A stretch of DNA of 64,000 nt from Balneolaceae bacterium UBA7797 (GTDB taxonomy: Bacteria; Bacteroidota; Rhodothermia; Balneolales; Balneolaceae), in NCBI GenBank assembly GCA_002480645.1, contig DLCN01000029.1, forward strand, positions 62,001 to 126,000, in the 5' to 3' direction. The position numbers and the translations under genes were made by a program. The notes under the pieces are model-generated. The model saw nothing but the letters and a program-made list of their open reading frames with translations, was not told the origin of the DNA and ran no database searches. Positions 42,184 through 51,967 of the stretch are shown here, piece by piece (the stretch's first letter is position 1; every line of letters begins with the position of its first letter).

Positions 42184-43053
42184 TTGAGTGGAGCTATAAA
42201 CATAAAATTTTGGGGCGTTCGCGGATCTACCCCCTGTGCTAACATCGAAAACATGGAATTTGGTGGAAACACCACTTGTTTGCAGATCGAAGCTTCACCT
42301 ATTGATGAATTGCTTATTATTGATTGCGGGACTGGTTTAAGAAACCTGGGCAATCACCTTCTTAATCACGATAAGAAGTTAAACGGTCGAATTTTTATTA
42401 CCCATCCTCATTGGGATCATCTGCAAGGGTTTCCTTTTTTCAAACCTTTCTATAAAAATGAAGCCTGGTTCAGAGTGTATATGCCTCCGCAAAAGGATGT
42501 GAGCTGTGTGGAGATTCTACAAGGGCACATGTCGAATACCTTTTTTCCGGTCACCATTGATATGTTGCTGGCAGATATGAATTGTGAGTCTTTTTCGCCC
42601 GGTACATTAAATTTAGATGGTTATTCGGTAGAATATATGTGGGCCCGGCATACTGTGCCGACCGCGATCTATAAATTCAGAATCGGGGGGAAAGTCATCA
42701 TTTTTGGTCCGGATAATGAGCTTCCGCTCTCCACTGATTCTGAGGAAGATGAAGCATTCGTTGAGGAATTCAGAGCGTTCGTGAAAGATGCAGATGTGCT
42801 TATCCATGACGGGCAGTTTAACGGTGAGCAACACAAAGAAAGAATAGGATGGGGGCATTCTTGCTGGGAACGTGTAATTGAGGTGACAAAGACCTGTGGT
42901 ATTAAAAAACTGGTGTTAACACATCACGATCCTGACAGCACCGATGATTATCTGGAAGGTTTGAATGAGAATTTAAAGAAAAACTTCCAGGAAGGCTTTG
43001 GGGAAGCTTTCTTTGTAAAAGAAGGACAGGATATTTCTCTGCCCCTCTCTTAA
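42184..43053 (+). CDS. MBL-fold metallo-hydrolase
   Basis: 289 residues. Metallo-beta-lactamase fold: FWGVRGSTP near the N-terminus, GGNTTCLQI, DCGTGLRNLG, metal-binding THPHWDH (H74, H76, D78, H79), WARHTVPTAIYKFRIGGKVIIFGPDNEL, DGQF and the late LVLTHHDPDSTDD. This 'GVRGSTP' subgroup resembles class-type cyclic-nucleotide phosphodiesterase-like hydrolases often linked to two-component proteins; its substrate is unknown. The start is TTG at 42184. Monocistronic by position. Confidence 0.85.
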   Translation: MSGAINIKFWGVRGSTPCANIENMEFGGNTTCLQIEASPIDELLIIDCGTGLRNLGNHLLNHDKKLNGRIFITHPHWDHLQGFPFFKPFYKNEAWFRVYMPPQKDVSCVEILQGHMSNTFFPVTIDMLLADMNCESFSPGTLNLDGYSVEYMWARHTVPTAIYKFRIGGKVIIFGPDNELPLSTDSEEDEAFVEEFRAFVKDADVLIHDGQFNGEQHKERIGWGHSCWERVIEVTKTCGIKKLVLTHHDPDSTDDYLEGLNENLKKNFQEGFGEAFFVKEGQDISLPLS

Positions 43054-43075
43054 AAACTGATCGTATCTAATCTGA

Positions 43076-43549
43076 TCAGAAGTAGAAGCGCGCACCAATT
43101 GCGCCATTTCCATCGGCATCAGTATCCGGCAGTATGTCAATGACCGGAGCAATTTCAAGGAATAAACCGATAGGTGCGTCTTCAAACAGATAGTTGAAAC
43201 CTACAGGAATTCGAACTCCCGCTGCAGATGCACCATCAGCAAACCAGGTTCTGAGTCCTACACCATATTGGAAAGCCAGATTGCCGGAATCGACATCTAA
43301 CCAGGTATGCCACAGATGATCGGCGTGAATACCAATGGCATCATTGCCTTGTAAACTCCATGTTAATCCCAGGTCAAAAGCTGTTTTAGATGAATTCCAT
43401 GCTTTAAATGAAATACCCGTTGGTTCCCCGATCATAACCCCGACTGCTTTTTGTCCTTTTTCCGGAACAGCCTGAGCTTGCACCAGATTTGGGGCGATCA
43501 TTAAAAATCCTGTGATAAATAGTAATGCTAATTTGTTTACAGTTTTCAT
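43076..43549 (-). CDS. Small outer-membrane beta-barrel-like protein
   Basis: 157 residues with a signal peptide (about 1-26, ending VQAQA). The mature part has alternating strands (AVGVMIGEPTGISFKAWNSSKTAFDLGLTWSL, GLRTWFADG, AAGVRIPVGFNYLF) and a C-terminal aromatic residue (ARFYF), all features of small outer-membrane barrels. Also seen in DUF3996-like proteins. No specific role. It is convergent with the MBL gene. Confidence 0.72.
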   Translation of the reverse strand: MKTVNKLALLFITGFLMIAPNLVQAQAVPEKGQKAVGVMIGEPTGISFKAWNSSKTAFDLGLTWSLQGNDAIGIHADHLWHTWLDVDSGNLAFQYGVGLRTWFADGASAAGVRIPVGFNYLFEDAPIGLFLEIAPVIDILPDTDADGNGAIGARFYF

Positions 43550-43632
43550 AAGTAATTTTTTGTTTTTGTTTACAACTTATAAAGCAAGTGATAGCTTAAG
43601 GTTCCGATTTTTAAGAATAACCCATTCAGAGA

Positions 43633-44241
43633 TTGTCTCATTCAACACTAATTGTATTCGTAAAGAACAAGATTTACGGAAAAGTTAAAACTCGCCTTGC
43701 TCGTAGTATTGGGCACGAGGAAGCACTACACGTATACCAGCTGTTACTTGACTACACCAGAAAACAGGTTGCCGGATTATCGGCTAATACTGAGGTTTGG
43801 TATTCTGATAAAGAAGAGGCAGATGATGGATGGGAAGAGTTATCAGTGGTTAAAAAGGTGCAGGCGGGAGATGACCTGGGAGAACGAATGAGTTATGCCT
43901 TCGCAGAAGCCTTTCAGAATGGTGCAGGTAAAGTGATCATTATAGGAAGTGATTGTGCTGAAATAGATACTGAGATCATAAACAGCGCATTTCAGTTATT
44001 GTCGGAAAATGAAGTAGTGATCGGACCGGCAGAAGATGGAGGATATTATTTAATAGGGATGCACAAGTTTATTCCGTGTCTGTTTAAGCAAATTGAATGG
44101 AGTACTTCTGAGGTATTTGATAAGACAGTTAAAAAATTAGTCACATCGGGGAATTCGTATTCCCTCTTACCCACGTTACATGATGTTGACACCATTGATG
44201 ATTGGTTGGCAGTAAAAAGCAGGTTTGAATCAGGGCTATGA
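43633..44241 (+). CDS. TIGR04282-family (DUF2064) glycosyltransferase
   Basis: 202 residues. The nucleotide-sugar transferase-like fold begins with LIVFVKNKIYGKVKTRLARSIG, then GDDLGERMSYAFAEAF, VIIIGSDCAEI and VVIGPAEDGGYYLIGM, all hallmarks of DUF2064. The annotated family name refers to arsenosugar synthesis, but most members are uncharacterised. The start is TTG at 43633. It overlaps the next glycosyltransferase by 4 bp (ATGA), the usual partner arrangement. Confidence 0.88.
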   Translation: MSHSTLIVFVKNKIYGKVKTRLARSIGHEEALHVYQLLLDYTRKQVAGLSANTEVWYSDKEEADDGWEELSVVKKVQAGDDLGERMSYAFAEAFQNGAGKVIIIGSDCAEIDTEIINSAFQLLSENEVVIGPAEDGGYYLIGMHKFIPCLFKQIEWSTSEVFDKTVKKLVTSGNSYSLLPTLHDVDTIDDWLAVKSRFESGL

Positions 44242-44921
44242 TCAGTATCATAATACCGGTGTTTAACGAAGAAGTTGCTCTACCGATTCTATTAAAGCAT
44301 TTGAACGAATGTGAGAAGATCGACCAGTGCGAACTGCTAATAGTTGATGGGGGTAGTACGGATAACACGGCTAAAGTCGCTGAAGCTTATAACTGCACAT
44401 TATACCTTAGTCCGCAAAAAGGTCGGGCAGCTCAGATGAATTACGGATCACAGGTTGCTCATGGCGATATATTCTATTTCTTACATGTTGATACTCTGCC
44501 ACCATCAGATTTTGTGGATCAGTTCACAGAAAAAATAAATACAGGATTTGGAGCAGGTTGCTTTCGGCTAATGTTTGATGATGATCATCCTGTACTGAAA
44601 TTCTATGCATGGTTTACCCGGTTCGATCTTGACGTACTACGATTTGGAGATCAGAGCCTGTTTGTTGAGAAAAGCATCTTCAAAAGTGCGGGTGGATTCG
44701 ATGAAAGACTCGTTGTGATGGAAGATCAGATCATCGTAAAAGATCTGAAGCGTCTTACAAAATTTTGCATTCTTCATAGTGCGGTGATCACTTCTGCACG
44801 CAAATATCGTGAGAATGGCGTGATCCGACTGCAGTTGATATTTACCACTATCCTGATCTTTTTTTACCTGAAAGTGCCTCAGGAGAAGCTTGTTCAGTTT
44901 TATCGAAGATTTATTCGCTGA
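44238..44921 (+). CDS. TIGR04283-family glycosyltransferase (GT2)
   Basis: 227 residues. GT-A fold: SIIIPVFNEE, LLIVDGGSTDNT, KGRAAQMNYGSQVAHGDIFYFLHVDT (DxD-like 'HVDT'), and the family's C-terminal GDQSLFVEKSIFKSAGGFDERLVVMEDQIIVKDLKR. Its substrate is unknown; it is nearly always found with a DUF2064 gene, as here. No ArsS/ArsM-like gene is nearby, so arsenosugar synthesis is not shown. Confidence 0.88.
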   Translation: MISIIIPVFNEEVALPILLKHLNECEKIDQCELLIVDGGSTDNTAKVAEAYNCTLYLSPQKGRAAQMNYGSQVAHGDIFYFLHVDTLPPSDFVDQFTEKINTGFGAGCFRLMFDDDHPVLKFYAWFTRFDLDVLRFGDQSLFVEKSIFKSAGGFDERLVVMEDQIIVKDLKRLTKFCILHSAVITSARKYRENGVIRLQLIFTTILIFFYLKVPQEKLVQFYRRFIR

Positions 44922-44955
44922 CTTATATTACTTTAGTGTAAAATCAGCACACGAA

Positions 44956-44988
44956 TTGTGAGGTTGGTCAATGATATAGTTATCTTTG
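44956..44988 (+). promoter_or_regulatory. Promoter of the surface cluster
   Basis: TTG (44956-44958), 22 bp spacer, TATCTTTG (44981-44988): an exact TTG/TAnnTTTG match, ending 29 bp before the start of the first gene. Confidence 0.65.
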
Positions 44989-45017
44989 TCGCTCACTTTA
45001 AATTTCAGTAATAGTCT

Positions 45018-47135
45018 TTGAAGTACTTTCTTGTATTAACATTGTCCTGTGTAATTACCGGAGCCGCTTTTGGACAGGCTTCGTTTGAGAGAATAGAAAC
45101 AGATGCAGGCACTATTGGTCTGGCGATCACAAATTTTGGAACACTGGGTAAGCCCGATGTGAGAAATAATCCGGAAGGCGGATCGAGTATGCGGTATCCG
45201 AATGATACGGGTACGGAGCACTTATTCGAGGCCGGGATCTGGATCGGGGCGAACTATAATAATGCCGGAATCCGTGTTTCCACTGCTTCAGTTACCACGA
45301 GTGGAGGGTATGCGCGGGGCGCAGCCGGGTTTGAATTCACCGCAGATCAACCTTTATTGATCAGGAGTACAAATCCTAATGATGAATATTACTCACCGGC
45401 TTCGGTTGGGGAGCAGGATATCATTGCCGAATTCACTGATCGCCGCCGGGATATTAACGGTACTCCAATAAACGGACACGATACTCCCTTGTATGCTGAT
45501 GTGCGCCTTGAAAGTTATAACTGGGGATTCCCGTTCACAGAAAATTTTACCATTCTTAAGTACGAGATCACCAATAACAGTGGGCTTTATTCCTCACCTG
45601 CACCATGGGATAGTATCTTTGTAGGAATGTATGCCGACCTGGTTGTAAGAAACGTAAATACAGCCACAGAAACCGGTGGAGCATTCTTCAACAAGAATGG
45701 GGTTGGTTTTCTTGATTCACTTTATACAGCGTACGTTTTTGATGCCGGTTCTCCGGATAATCCATCCATTAATACATACGGTGCTATGTCAATTATCGGG
45801 GCCGAGTATAATGGGTATTACTTCCATCCATCCAATAAAGAATATTTAGAGCAGGAAGGCTTCCGGGCACCATTTGTTGACCCAAGTTATTGGTTATTCG
45901 GTTCAGGTACCGGGGTGTATGTTCGTCCCGGAACCGATCTGCAGCGTTATGAGCGAATGGCTACTAAATTTCCGATGGATTCAGTGATAAGCGGCGAATC
46001 AGTTCGTGAGCAATTGCGAACAGACGGGCAGACCGGCAATGGTAATTATATTTCGATGCTATCGATCGGGCCATTTCCTAGACTGGAAGCCGGGGAAACA
46101 CTCACAGTGTATTTTGCTTTTTCCGGAGCATTAAAGCCGGATGAATTTCAAGGCCCCACCGGAAAAGCAGTTGATGATGATGAATCAAGGGTAAATCTGT
46201 ATCAGACCCTGAGTTCTGTAAATCGTGTTTTCCAGGGAGAGGATAAAAATAATAATGGGGTATTAGATGAAGGGGAAGATACTGACGGAAATAATGAGCT
46301 AACCCGATACTTATTCCCTACACCTCCCGATAATCCAAATATCCGGGTTGAATTAGACGCAGGTAAAGTCACCATTTACTGGGATAAAACCGCGGAGGCC
46401 TCCATTGACCGGGTTTCAGGGGAACAGGATTTCGAAGGATACCGAGTGTACAGATCAGAATTGGGTGAAGATCTGAATTTGCAGCCCAGAATGATTCGCG
46501 AGTATGATTATGACGGCAACGATGTTGGCTATAACACTGGTTTTGATGAGATCGAATTGCCGGAGCCGGTAACCTTCGAGGGAGATACCAATACGTATTA
46601 CTATGCCTTTGAAATGAATGACATGCTGAGCGGCTGGCAATATGAAGTTTCGGTAACTGCATTTGACCGTGGCAGTGAAGTATTTGAGATCGAAGGGTTG
46701 GAAAGCAGTTCGAATGTGAATGCAGTCAGAGTTTTTCCCGGTACTCCGGCCAATGATAAATTTGGAAGCGATGAGCAGCAATATCAGGTGGGGGTATATC
46801 CAAATCCATACAGGGTGAATGCAGCCTGGGACGGAGCCTCTGAAGGAGAAAGGAAGTTGTATTTTTATAATCTGCCGGCGAAATCAGAAGTGCGTATTTA
46901 CACAATCTCCGGCGATATCATCTCAGAATTTACCCATGACGCAGACTCCTACAATGGGGACATAAATTGGTATAACAACTACAGCGACGATCCCCGGGTA
47001 CTGCCCGGCGGAGAGCACGCGTGGGATATCCAATCAAATGCTAATCAGATCTTAACCACGGGACTTTACCTGTATTCCGTGAAAGATTTAGCATCAGGAG
47101 AGGTTCAAACAGGTAAAATCGTAATCATTAAATAA
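45018..47135 (+). CDS. Secreted protein with T9SS-type C-terminal sorting domain
   Basis: 705 residues. Signal peptide about 1-19 (ending AFGQ). The body is beta-rich, with a metal-binding-like DKNNNGVLDEGEDTDGN loop (about 412-428) and a fibronectin-III-like stretch (PPDNPNIRVELDAGKVTIYWDKTAE...FEGYRVYRSE). The C-terminal 110 residues start with GVYPNPYRVN and end ...LYLYSVKDLASGEVQTGKIVIIK, the pattern of type A/B sorting tails used by the type IX secretion system. Start is TTG at 45018. It is the first gene of the cluster, 12 bp before the next. Confidence 0.82.
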   Translation: MKYFLVLTLSCVITGAAFGQASFERIETDAGTIGLAITNFGTLGKPDVRNNPEGGSSMRYPNDTGTEHLFEAGIWIGANYNNAGIRVSTASVTTSGGYARGAAGFEFTADQPLLIRSTNPNDEYYSPASVGEQDIIAEFTDRRRDINGTPINGHDTPLYADVRLESYNWGFPFTENFTILKYEITNNSGLYSSPAPWDSIFVGMYADLVVRNVNTATETGGAFFNKNGVGFLDSLYTAYVFDAGSPDNPSINTYGAMSIIGAEYNGYYFHPSNKEYLEQEGFRAPFVDPSYWLFGSGTGVYVRPGTDLQRYERMATKFPMDSVISGESVREQLRTDGQTGNGNYISMLSIGPFPRLEAGETLTVYFAFSGALKPDEFQGPTGKAVDDDESRVNLYQTLSSVNRVFQGEDKNNNGVLDEGEDTDGNNELTRYLFPTPPDNPNIRVELDAGKVTIYWDKTAEASIDRVSGEQDFEGYRVYRSELGEDLNLQPRMIREYDYDGNDVGYNTGFDEIELPEPVTFEGDTNTYYYAFEMNDMLSGWQYEVSVTAFDRGSEVFEIEGLESSSNVNAVRVFPGTPANDKFGSDEQQYQVGVYPNPYRVNAAWDGASEGERKLYFYNLPAKSEVRIYTISGDIISEFTHDADSYNGDINWYNNYSDDPRVLPGGEHAWDIQSNANQILTTGLYLYSVKDLASGEVQTGKIVIIK

Positions 47136-47147
47136 AATCAACAAACT

Positions 47148-50100
47148 ATGATAAAAGCTACAAATAATGCAGCGATGAAGGGTATGCTCGCCATATTCGC
47201 TTTGTTGCTTAGTTTTGGTGCTGCAAATGCACAAGACAAGACTTTGTTCTTTTCTGAATACATTGAGGGTTCAGGAAACAATAAGGCTTTAGAGATTTTT
47301 AACCCAACCGATGCCGCTGTTGACCTTGGCGAGTATCTTGTTTTGGGTAACTATAATGGTAATCCAATAAACGATACATTAAGATTCGAAGCAGGAACTA
47401 TGCTCGAGTCGATGGGTACTTTCGTAATTGTAAATGCTGATGCTGATTCAGTGCTTAAGGCTGCTGCAGATACGTTAATTACTTACGGTAACCCATACAC
47501 TACTGCATTTAATGGTGACGATGCACGTGGTTTATATCATGTTTCAGGTACTGATACTGTATTGTTAGACATGTTCGGTGCGTATGATGAAGACCCGGGA
47601 AGTGCCTGGGATGTTGCCGGTGTAAGCGGTGGTACCGGAGAGCATACACTGGTTAGGAAGTCTCAGTTTATGTCAGGTAACGCAGTACCAAAAGCATCTT
47701 TTGGTACCGATGAGGTTTCTTCTGAATGGATCGTATTCGATCAGAATGATTTTTCAAACATCGGAACACATACCGTAGCTGAAGCTGATTTCACCATTCG
47801 TGATTTCAACTACTACAGAACTCCGCTTACCGAAGTAACTAACGAAACCATTCAGGCTCACCCATTAAACGGTGAAACTAAAAACTTTACAGCGGTAGTT
47901 GTTTCATACCCTAAGAGTTCAGGTCTCGCTACCCCAACCGATAATGATGGCGATGGTATTATTGATGTGATAAGCCGTATTCACGTATTCGTAACGGATA
48001 CAAATGCTGTATCAATGGGTCGTGAAGGTATGTCTATTCAATTAGTTGAATCTGATTACACGGTGCTTGAAGGTTTTACCCGTGGTGATGTTATTGATAT
48101 TACCGGTACACTTTCTTTCTTCAATTCTACTGCTCAGGTAACTGTTGAAGCAGCTACACTGGTTGGTAACGTGAATTCCGCTCCGGAACTTGCTGCTTAT
48201 GGATCATTGTTAAGCCCATGGGAAGTTACAGCTGATGAATTGAACATCTTAAATGAAGATGGTACTCACGAAATTAATGCCGGTAATTACTGGAAATATA
48301 ATGGCGCTTATGTAAAACTAAGCGGCGCTACAGTAAGTAATGTATCTACCGGCGACCGACCAAATTGGGCGGTAAGCAGCAATGGTTCAAGAATCTACAC
48401 ATACGACACTTCACTTCGATACAGAAATGACCGTGTAGCTTATTTACCAACGTATAACTACCGTCATGGCGATGATCCTACATTTGAGCCACCATCTCCG
48501 GGTGCCATTGTAGATCTGAGTGGTTTCATCAACCTGGTTGGTGACGATCCGGACGGTAATGTAACAGCTGGTTCTCAGGCATTCAGCATCAACCCGATGG
48601 AAGATGGTGTGCTTTGGTTAAACGGTACCCGCTACGTAACTGGCGATGATCTTGGTGGAACTACATTTACCTGGCCAAATGACCTTGTAGTAATTGGTTT
48701 ACCACCGGTATTCTCTGAAGTAAGCCAGAGTGATTCTTCCGTAACATCAAGCGATGATGTAACAGTTTCTGCTACTATCGTTGGTGTTGAAGGTGCAACA
48801 ATTGCTTCTGCAAACCTGATCTACTCTTCAAACGGCGTGGCTGATACCTTAGCTATGACTGCCGCCGGAGATGTTTATTCAGCAACTATTCCTGCTCAGC
48901 CAAACTTCTCTGCTGTTTCATTCTATATAGAAGCAACTGACAGTGAAGGACTGACCGGTCGCGAGCCAATTGCAGGCAGCTTCGGTTATTTTGTACAGGA
49001 TGGTGCGATCAATACAATCGAACTGGTTCAAAAAACGGCTGATGGTGGTCCTGGTGCCAGCCCATTATTCGGTTCCGGTAAACTATCTATGGATATCACC
49101 GGTCTTATCGTTTCTGATAATGCCGACGGTGTGATCATCCTTCAGGATACAGCTGCAGCGTGGGGAGGTATCTTCCTTGAACAAACATCAGCAACTCAGG
49201 CTCTCGTAAGAGGTGATGAAGTTACTATTACTGCAGCCAGCGTACATGAAGCAGCTGTTGCAAGTAATTCGCTAACGCTCACTCAGCTTGTAGATGTTGA
49301 AATGACCTTGGTTTCTCAGGGTAACGATATCGAAACTGTGATCCCTGTTCTCAAAACCGATTCGATCGGTGTTTGGACCGTAAGTGGTGAATTAGAGCCA
49401 TACGAAGGCATGGTAGTTAAATTCGAAGATGTGGAATTAACAGACCGTGGAGCTTACGGTGAGTACACTCTTCAGAATACTGATGCTACTTCAGAAACCG
49501 GCGCGATCTTTAACGAAGATATCCGTTCTGACAGCGAGATCGGTTCAGTAGGCGTACCATACGACTTCAACCACTCTTTAAGAGCCGGTGTTGTGATGGA
49601 TGCTTATGCAGTGGTAGCAGCTTCTTTCGGTGCTCCTAAATTCCATCCAAGAGATGCAGCCGATTTCATTACCGAATCAGGTAACGCATTTACTCCTGTG
49701 CTTGACTTCCCGCTCATCTCTCCTGAAGATGGTGTTACGGTAGAAGTAACCGGTGATGTGGAAGCAACCTGGACTGCAACAGAAGACTTCGATGGTCAGG
49801 ATGTGACTTACGAGTGGGTACTCTACTCTGCGGATACTACAGCTGTAGTTGCTACTATTCCATCAAACAACAATGGTGAAGATGCCGTAGTTACTATTCC
49901 TGGTTTAGACGTGGATGCTCTGCTTGCAGGTGCCGGTCTTAATGTAGGTGAATCTGCTACGTTCGTATGGAACGTACGTGTAAGCGATGGTCTGGATACA
50001 CTCGATGTACACGGTCCATATGATAACTTCGGAGACGACTTCATGCCGATCTACCGAACCATCACCCTTACCCGTGGAGTTGTTAACTCTAACGAAGTTG

Positions 50101-50381
50101 TGAATGGCGTACCTGAGACATTCTCTCTGGAACAAAACTATCCAAACCCATTCAACCCGACCACCAATATTCGCTTTGCATTACCACAGGCAAGTAAAGT
50201 TTCGCTTACTGTGTACGATATGCTTGGCCGAAAAGTGGCTACTCTGTTAAATGGCCAGCAAATGCAGGCTGCAAATCATACCGTACAGTTTGATGCTTCT
50301 GCTCTCGCTAGTGGTATGTACATTTACAGAATTGAGGCTGGTAATTTCATCAGTACTCGTAAAATGATGCTTATTAAATAA
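47148..50381 (+). CDS. Large secreted protein with lamin-tail domain and T9SS sorting tail
   Basis: 1077 residues. Signal peptide (about 1-28, AANAQ). Lamin-tail domain at about 30-180 (LFFSEYIEGSGNNKALEIFNPT...GEYLVLGNYN). Next come beta-rich domains, one with an OB-fold-like look (about 205-340), then further Ig-like strands and a C-terminal sorting tail FSLEQNYPNPFNPTTNIRFALP...YDMLGRKVATLL...MYIYRIEAGNFISTRKMMLIK. Codons are strongly skewed to CGT, GGT, ACT and GCT, unlike the flanking genes, which suggests high expression. It probably sits on or outside the outer membrane. Confidence 0.85.
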   Translation: MIKATNNAAMKGMLAIFALLLSFGAANAQDKTLFFSEYIEGSGNNKALEIFNPTDAAVDLGEYLVLGNYNGNPINDTLRFEAGTMLESMGTFVIVNADADSVLKAAADTLITYGNPYTTAFNGDDARGLYHVSGTDTVLLDMFGAYDEDPGSAWDVAGVSGGTGEHTLVRKSQFMSGNAVPKASFGTDEVSSEWIVFDQNDFSNIGTHTVAEADFTIRDFNYYRTPLTEVTNETIQAHPLNGETKNFTAVVVSYPKSSGLATPTDNDGDGIIDVISRIHVFVTDTNAVSMGREGMSIQLVESDYTVLEGFTRGDVIDITGTLSFFNSTAQVTVEAATLVGNVNSAPELAAYGSLLSPWEVTADELNILNEDGTHEINAGNYWKYNGAYVKLSGATVSNVSTGDRPNWAVSSNGSRIYTYDTSLRYRNDRVAYLPTYNYRHGDDPTFEPPSPGAIVDLSGFINLVGDDPDGNVTAGSQAFSINPMEDGVLWLNGTRYVTGDDLGGTTFTWPNDLVVIGLPPVFSEVSQSDSSVTSSDDVTVSATIVGVEGATIASANLIYSSNGVADTLAMTAAGDVYSATIPAQPNFSAVSFYIEATDSEGLTGREPIAGSFGYFVQDGAINTIELVQKTADGGPGASPLFGSGKLSMDITGLIVSDNADGVIILQDTAAAWGGIFLEQTSATQALVRGDEVTITAASVHEAAVASNSLTLTQLVDVEMTLVSQGNDIETVIPVLKTDSIGVWTVSGELEPYEGMVVKFEDVELTDRGAYGEYTLQNTDATSETGAIFNEDIRSDSEIGSVGVPYDFNHSLRAGVVMDAYAVVAASFGAPKFHPRDAADFITESGNAFTPVLDFPLISPEDGVTVEVTGDVEATWTATEDFDGQDVTYEWVLYSADTTAVVATIPSNNNGEDAVVTIPGLDVDALLAGAGLNVGESATFVWNVRVSDGLDTLDVHGPYDNFGDDFMPIYRTITLTRGVVNSNEVVNGVPETFSLEQNYPNPFNPTTNIRFALPQASKVSLTVYDMLGRKVATLLNGQQMQAANHTVQFDASALASGMYIYRIEAGNFISTRKMMLIK

Positions 50382-50401
50382 AATAAGCTGACCAAATTCA
50401 G

Positions 50402-50440
50402 ATATCAGGCTGTGGACCTCCGCAGCCTGATATTCTTTTA
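50402..50440 (+). terminator. Hairpin between genes 2 and 3 of the surface cluster
   Basis: ATATCAGGCTG (50402-50412) / CAGCCTGATAT (50423-50433), perfect 11 bp with a 10-nt loop, then TCTTTTA. A partial terminator here would give more transcript from the first two genes than from the downstream ones. Confidence 0.7.
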
Positions 50441-50456
50441 AATAACGCATGTATCG

Positions 50457-51962
50457 TTGAAGACAATTAGTAAAATATCCGCACTGTTATTGCTCTTTAT
50501 TCTCATCGGAGTTAGCTGTAATGATTCGCTCTCCGGCAATTTCAATGAAAATAAAGCACCAACTACCTTTATGACGGTTGAAAAGATCAATCGTGATGGA
50601 GATTTCAGACTATCCAGCCAGATCAATATATCATGGTGGGGTAACGATAGTGATGGTTATATCATAGGCTATGAATATGCCATTAACGATACCAGTGAAG
50701 GAGCGTGGACTTTCACAACTAAGACAGACAGTACTTTTATTCTTCCAATAACCAGTGGTGAGGCTACGGATGATGTGCTCTTTAAAGTACGCGCTGTTGA
50801 TAACGATGAGGAACGAGATCCGATAGGAGCCCGATTAGTATATCCGATTGTGAATTCTGAACCATCTGTATCCATCAACCAGACAGAAACTCCCCCGGAT
50901 ACCATGTATGCTATTGCCAGCTTTGGCTGGACGGTCTCAGATCCCGATGGCCTCGGAAATATTATGGCAACAGAAGTAGCCGTAAACGATACCATAAACG
51001 GCTGGGTGGAAATGCCGATTCCGGATGGCGAGAACCGGGTGTTTATAAATCTGGAGTTAGAAGACGAACAGACTCTTGGCGAACAAGAGGCTAAAGTGTA
51101 TTTAGGCAGAAGTTATACCTCTACCAGCGATTTGACGATTCCCGGTTTAAAGATCGGTGAGAGAAACATTTTTTACGTGCGGGCAACCGACAATGCAGGA
51201 GCTGTGAGTAATGTAGATACGGTTTCCTGGTTCATAAAGCCACGAACATCCAGCGTACTGTATATCAACGATTATTCCGGAAGTAATTCCATGGCAAATC
51301 AACAATTGAATTTAAGTGCTTTGAGTGATCTCGGAATTCAGCCGGATATCTGGATCATCAACGATAAAGAGGTAGCCCAGGATAAAGTAGAAGTGTCGGG
51401 AGCTTTCCCAACCGTACTTGATCCAACCTTGAAGAAGACTCTGGCTAAATGGGATTATATCTATTGGTCATCCAATGATATCAACAGGAATATCACATAC
51501 GCACTCGATATCACCGAAGAGTTTTTTGATGATGGCGGGAAGATGTTTGTAACCATTCCTATGAAGAATATCAGCCAGGAAGATGAGATCTTTAATTTTC
51601 TTCCGGTAGATTCGCTGGGCACATTAGTGGGTATCCAAACGGATTTTCTGCTTTCAGCAAATACAGAAGTTACTCCAACTTCAGTGATCAGTACGGATAC
51701 ACTCAGCATCAGTAAAAGCACCACGGGGCGCTATCCGATGAAACCCATCTCCGGTGCAACCAGCCTTTTTGAAGCAGATTTTTATGCTACTACTGTATTA
51801 GGTTTCAATCAGGATTATCAAAAATTTGAAAGTGTAGCTATTGAAAATCCCGAAAAATCACTGATCTATTTTGGTCTGGATTTATCAAACCTGAACAGCT
51901 ACGAGAATCTGGTTAATGTGTTAGACGACATGTTGATCGGCAGACTGAATTTTAAACAGTGA
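50457..51962 (+). CDS. Lipoprotein with fibronectin-like repeats, cluster gene
   Basis: 501 residues. Lipobox LIGVSC (Cys at about residue 21). Residues about 40-270 contain two Ig/fibronectin-like domains (INISWWGNDSDGYIIGYEYAIND; FGWTVSDPDGLGNIMATEVAVND), and the remainder (about 270-500) resembles an alpha/beta domain with SSVLYINDYSG and WDYIYWSSNDINRN. It may bind surface glycan or protein. Start is TTG at 50457. The stop overlaps or abuts the TonB receptor start, so the two are coupled. Confidence 0.75.
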   Translation: MKTISKISALLLLFILIGVSCNDSLSGNFNENKAPTTFMTVEKINRDGDFRLSSQINISWWGNDSDGYIIGYEYAINDTSEGAWTFTTKTDSTFILPITSGEATDDVLFKVRAVDNDEERDPIGARLVYPIVNSEPSVSINQTETPPDTMYAIASFGWTVSDPDGLGNIMATEVAVNDTINGWVEMPIPDGENRVFINLELEDEQTLGEQEAKVYLGRSYTSTSDLTIPGLKIGERNIFYVRATDNAGAVSNVDTVSWFIKPRTSSVLYINDYSGSNSMANQQLNLSALSDLGIQPDIWIINDKEVAQDKVEVSGAFPTVLDPTLKKTLAKWDYIYWSSNDINRNITYALDITEEFFDDGGKMFVTIPMKNISQEDEIFNFLPVDSLGTLVGIQTDFLLSANTEVTPTSVISTDTLSISKSTTGRYPMKPISGATSLFEADFYATTVLGFNQDYQKFESVAIENPEKSLIYFGLDLSNLNSYENLVNVLDDMLIGRLNFKQ

Positions 51963-51967
51963 CCACT

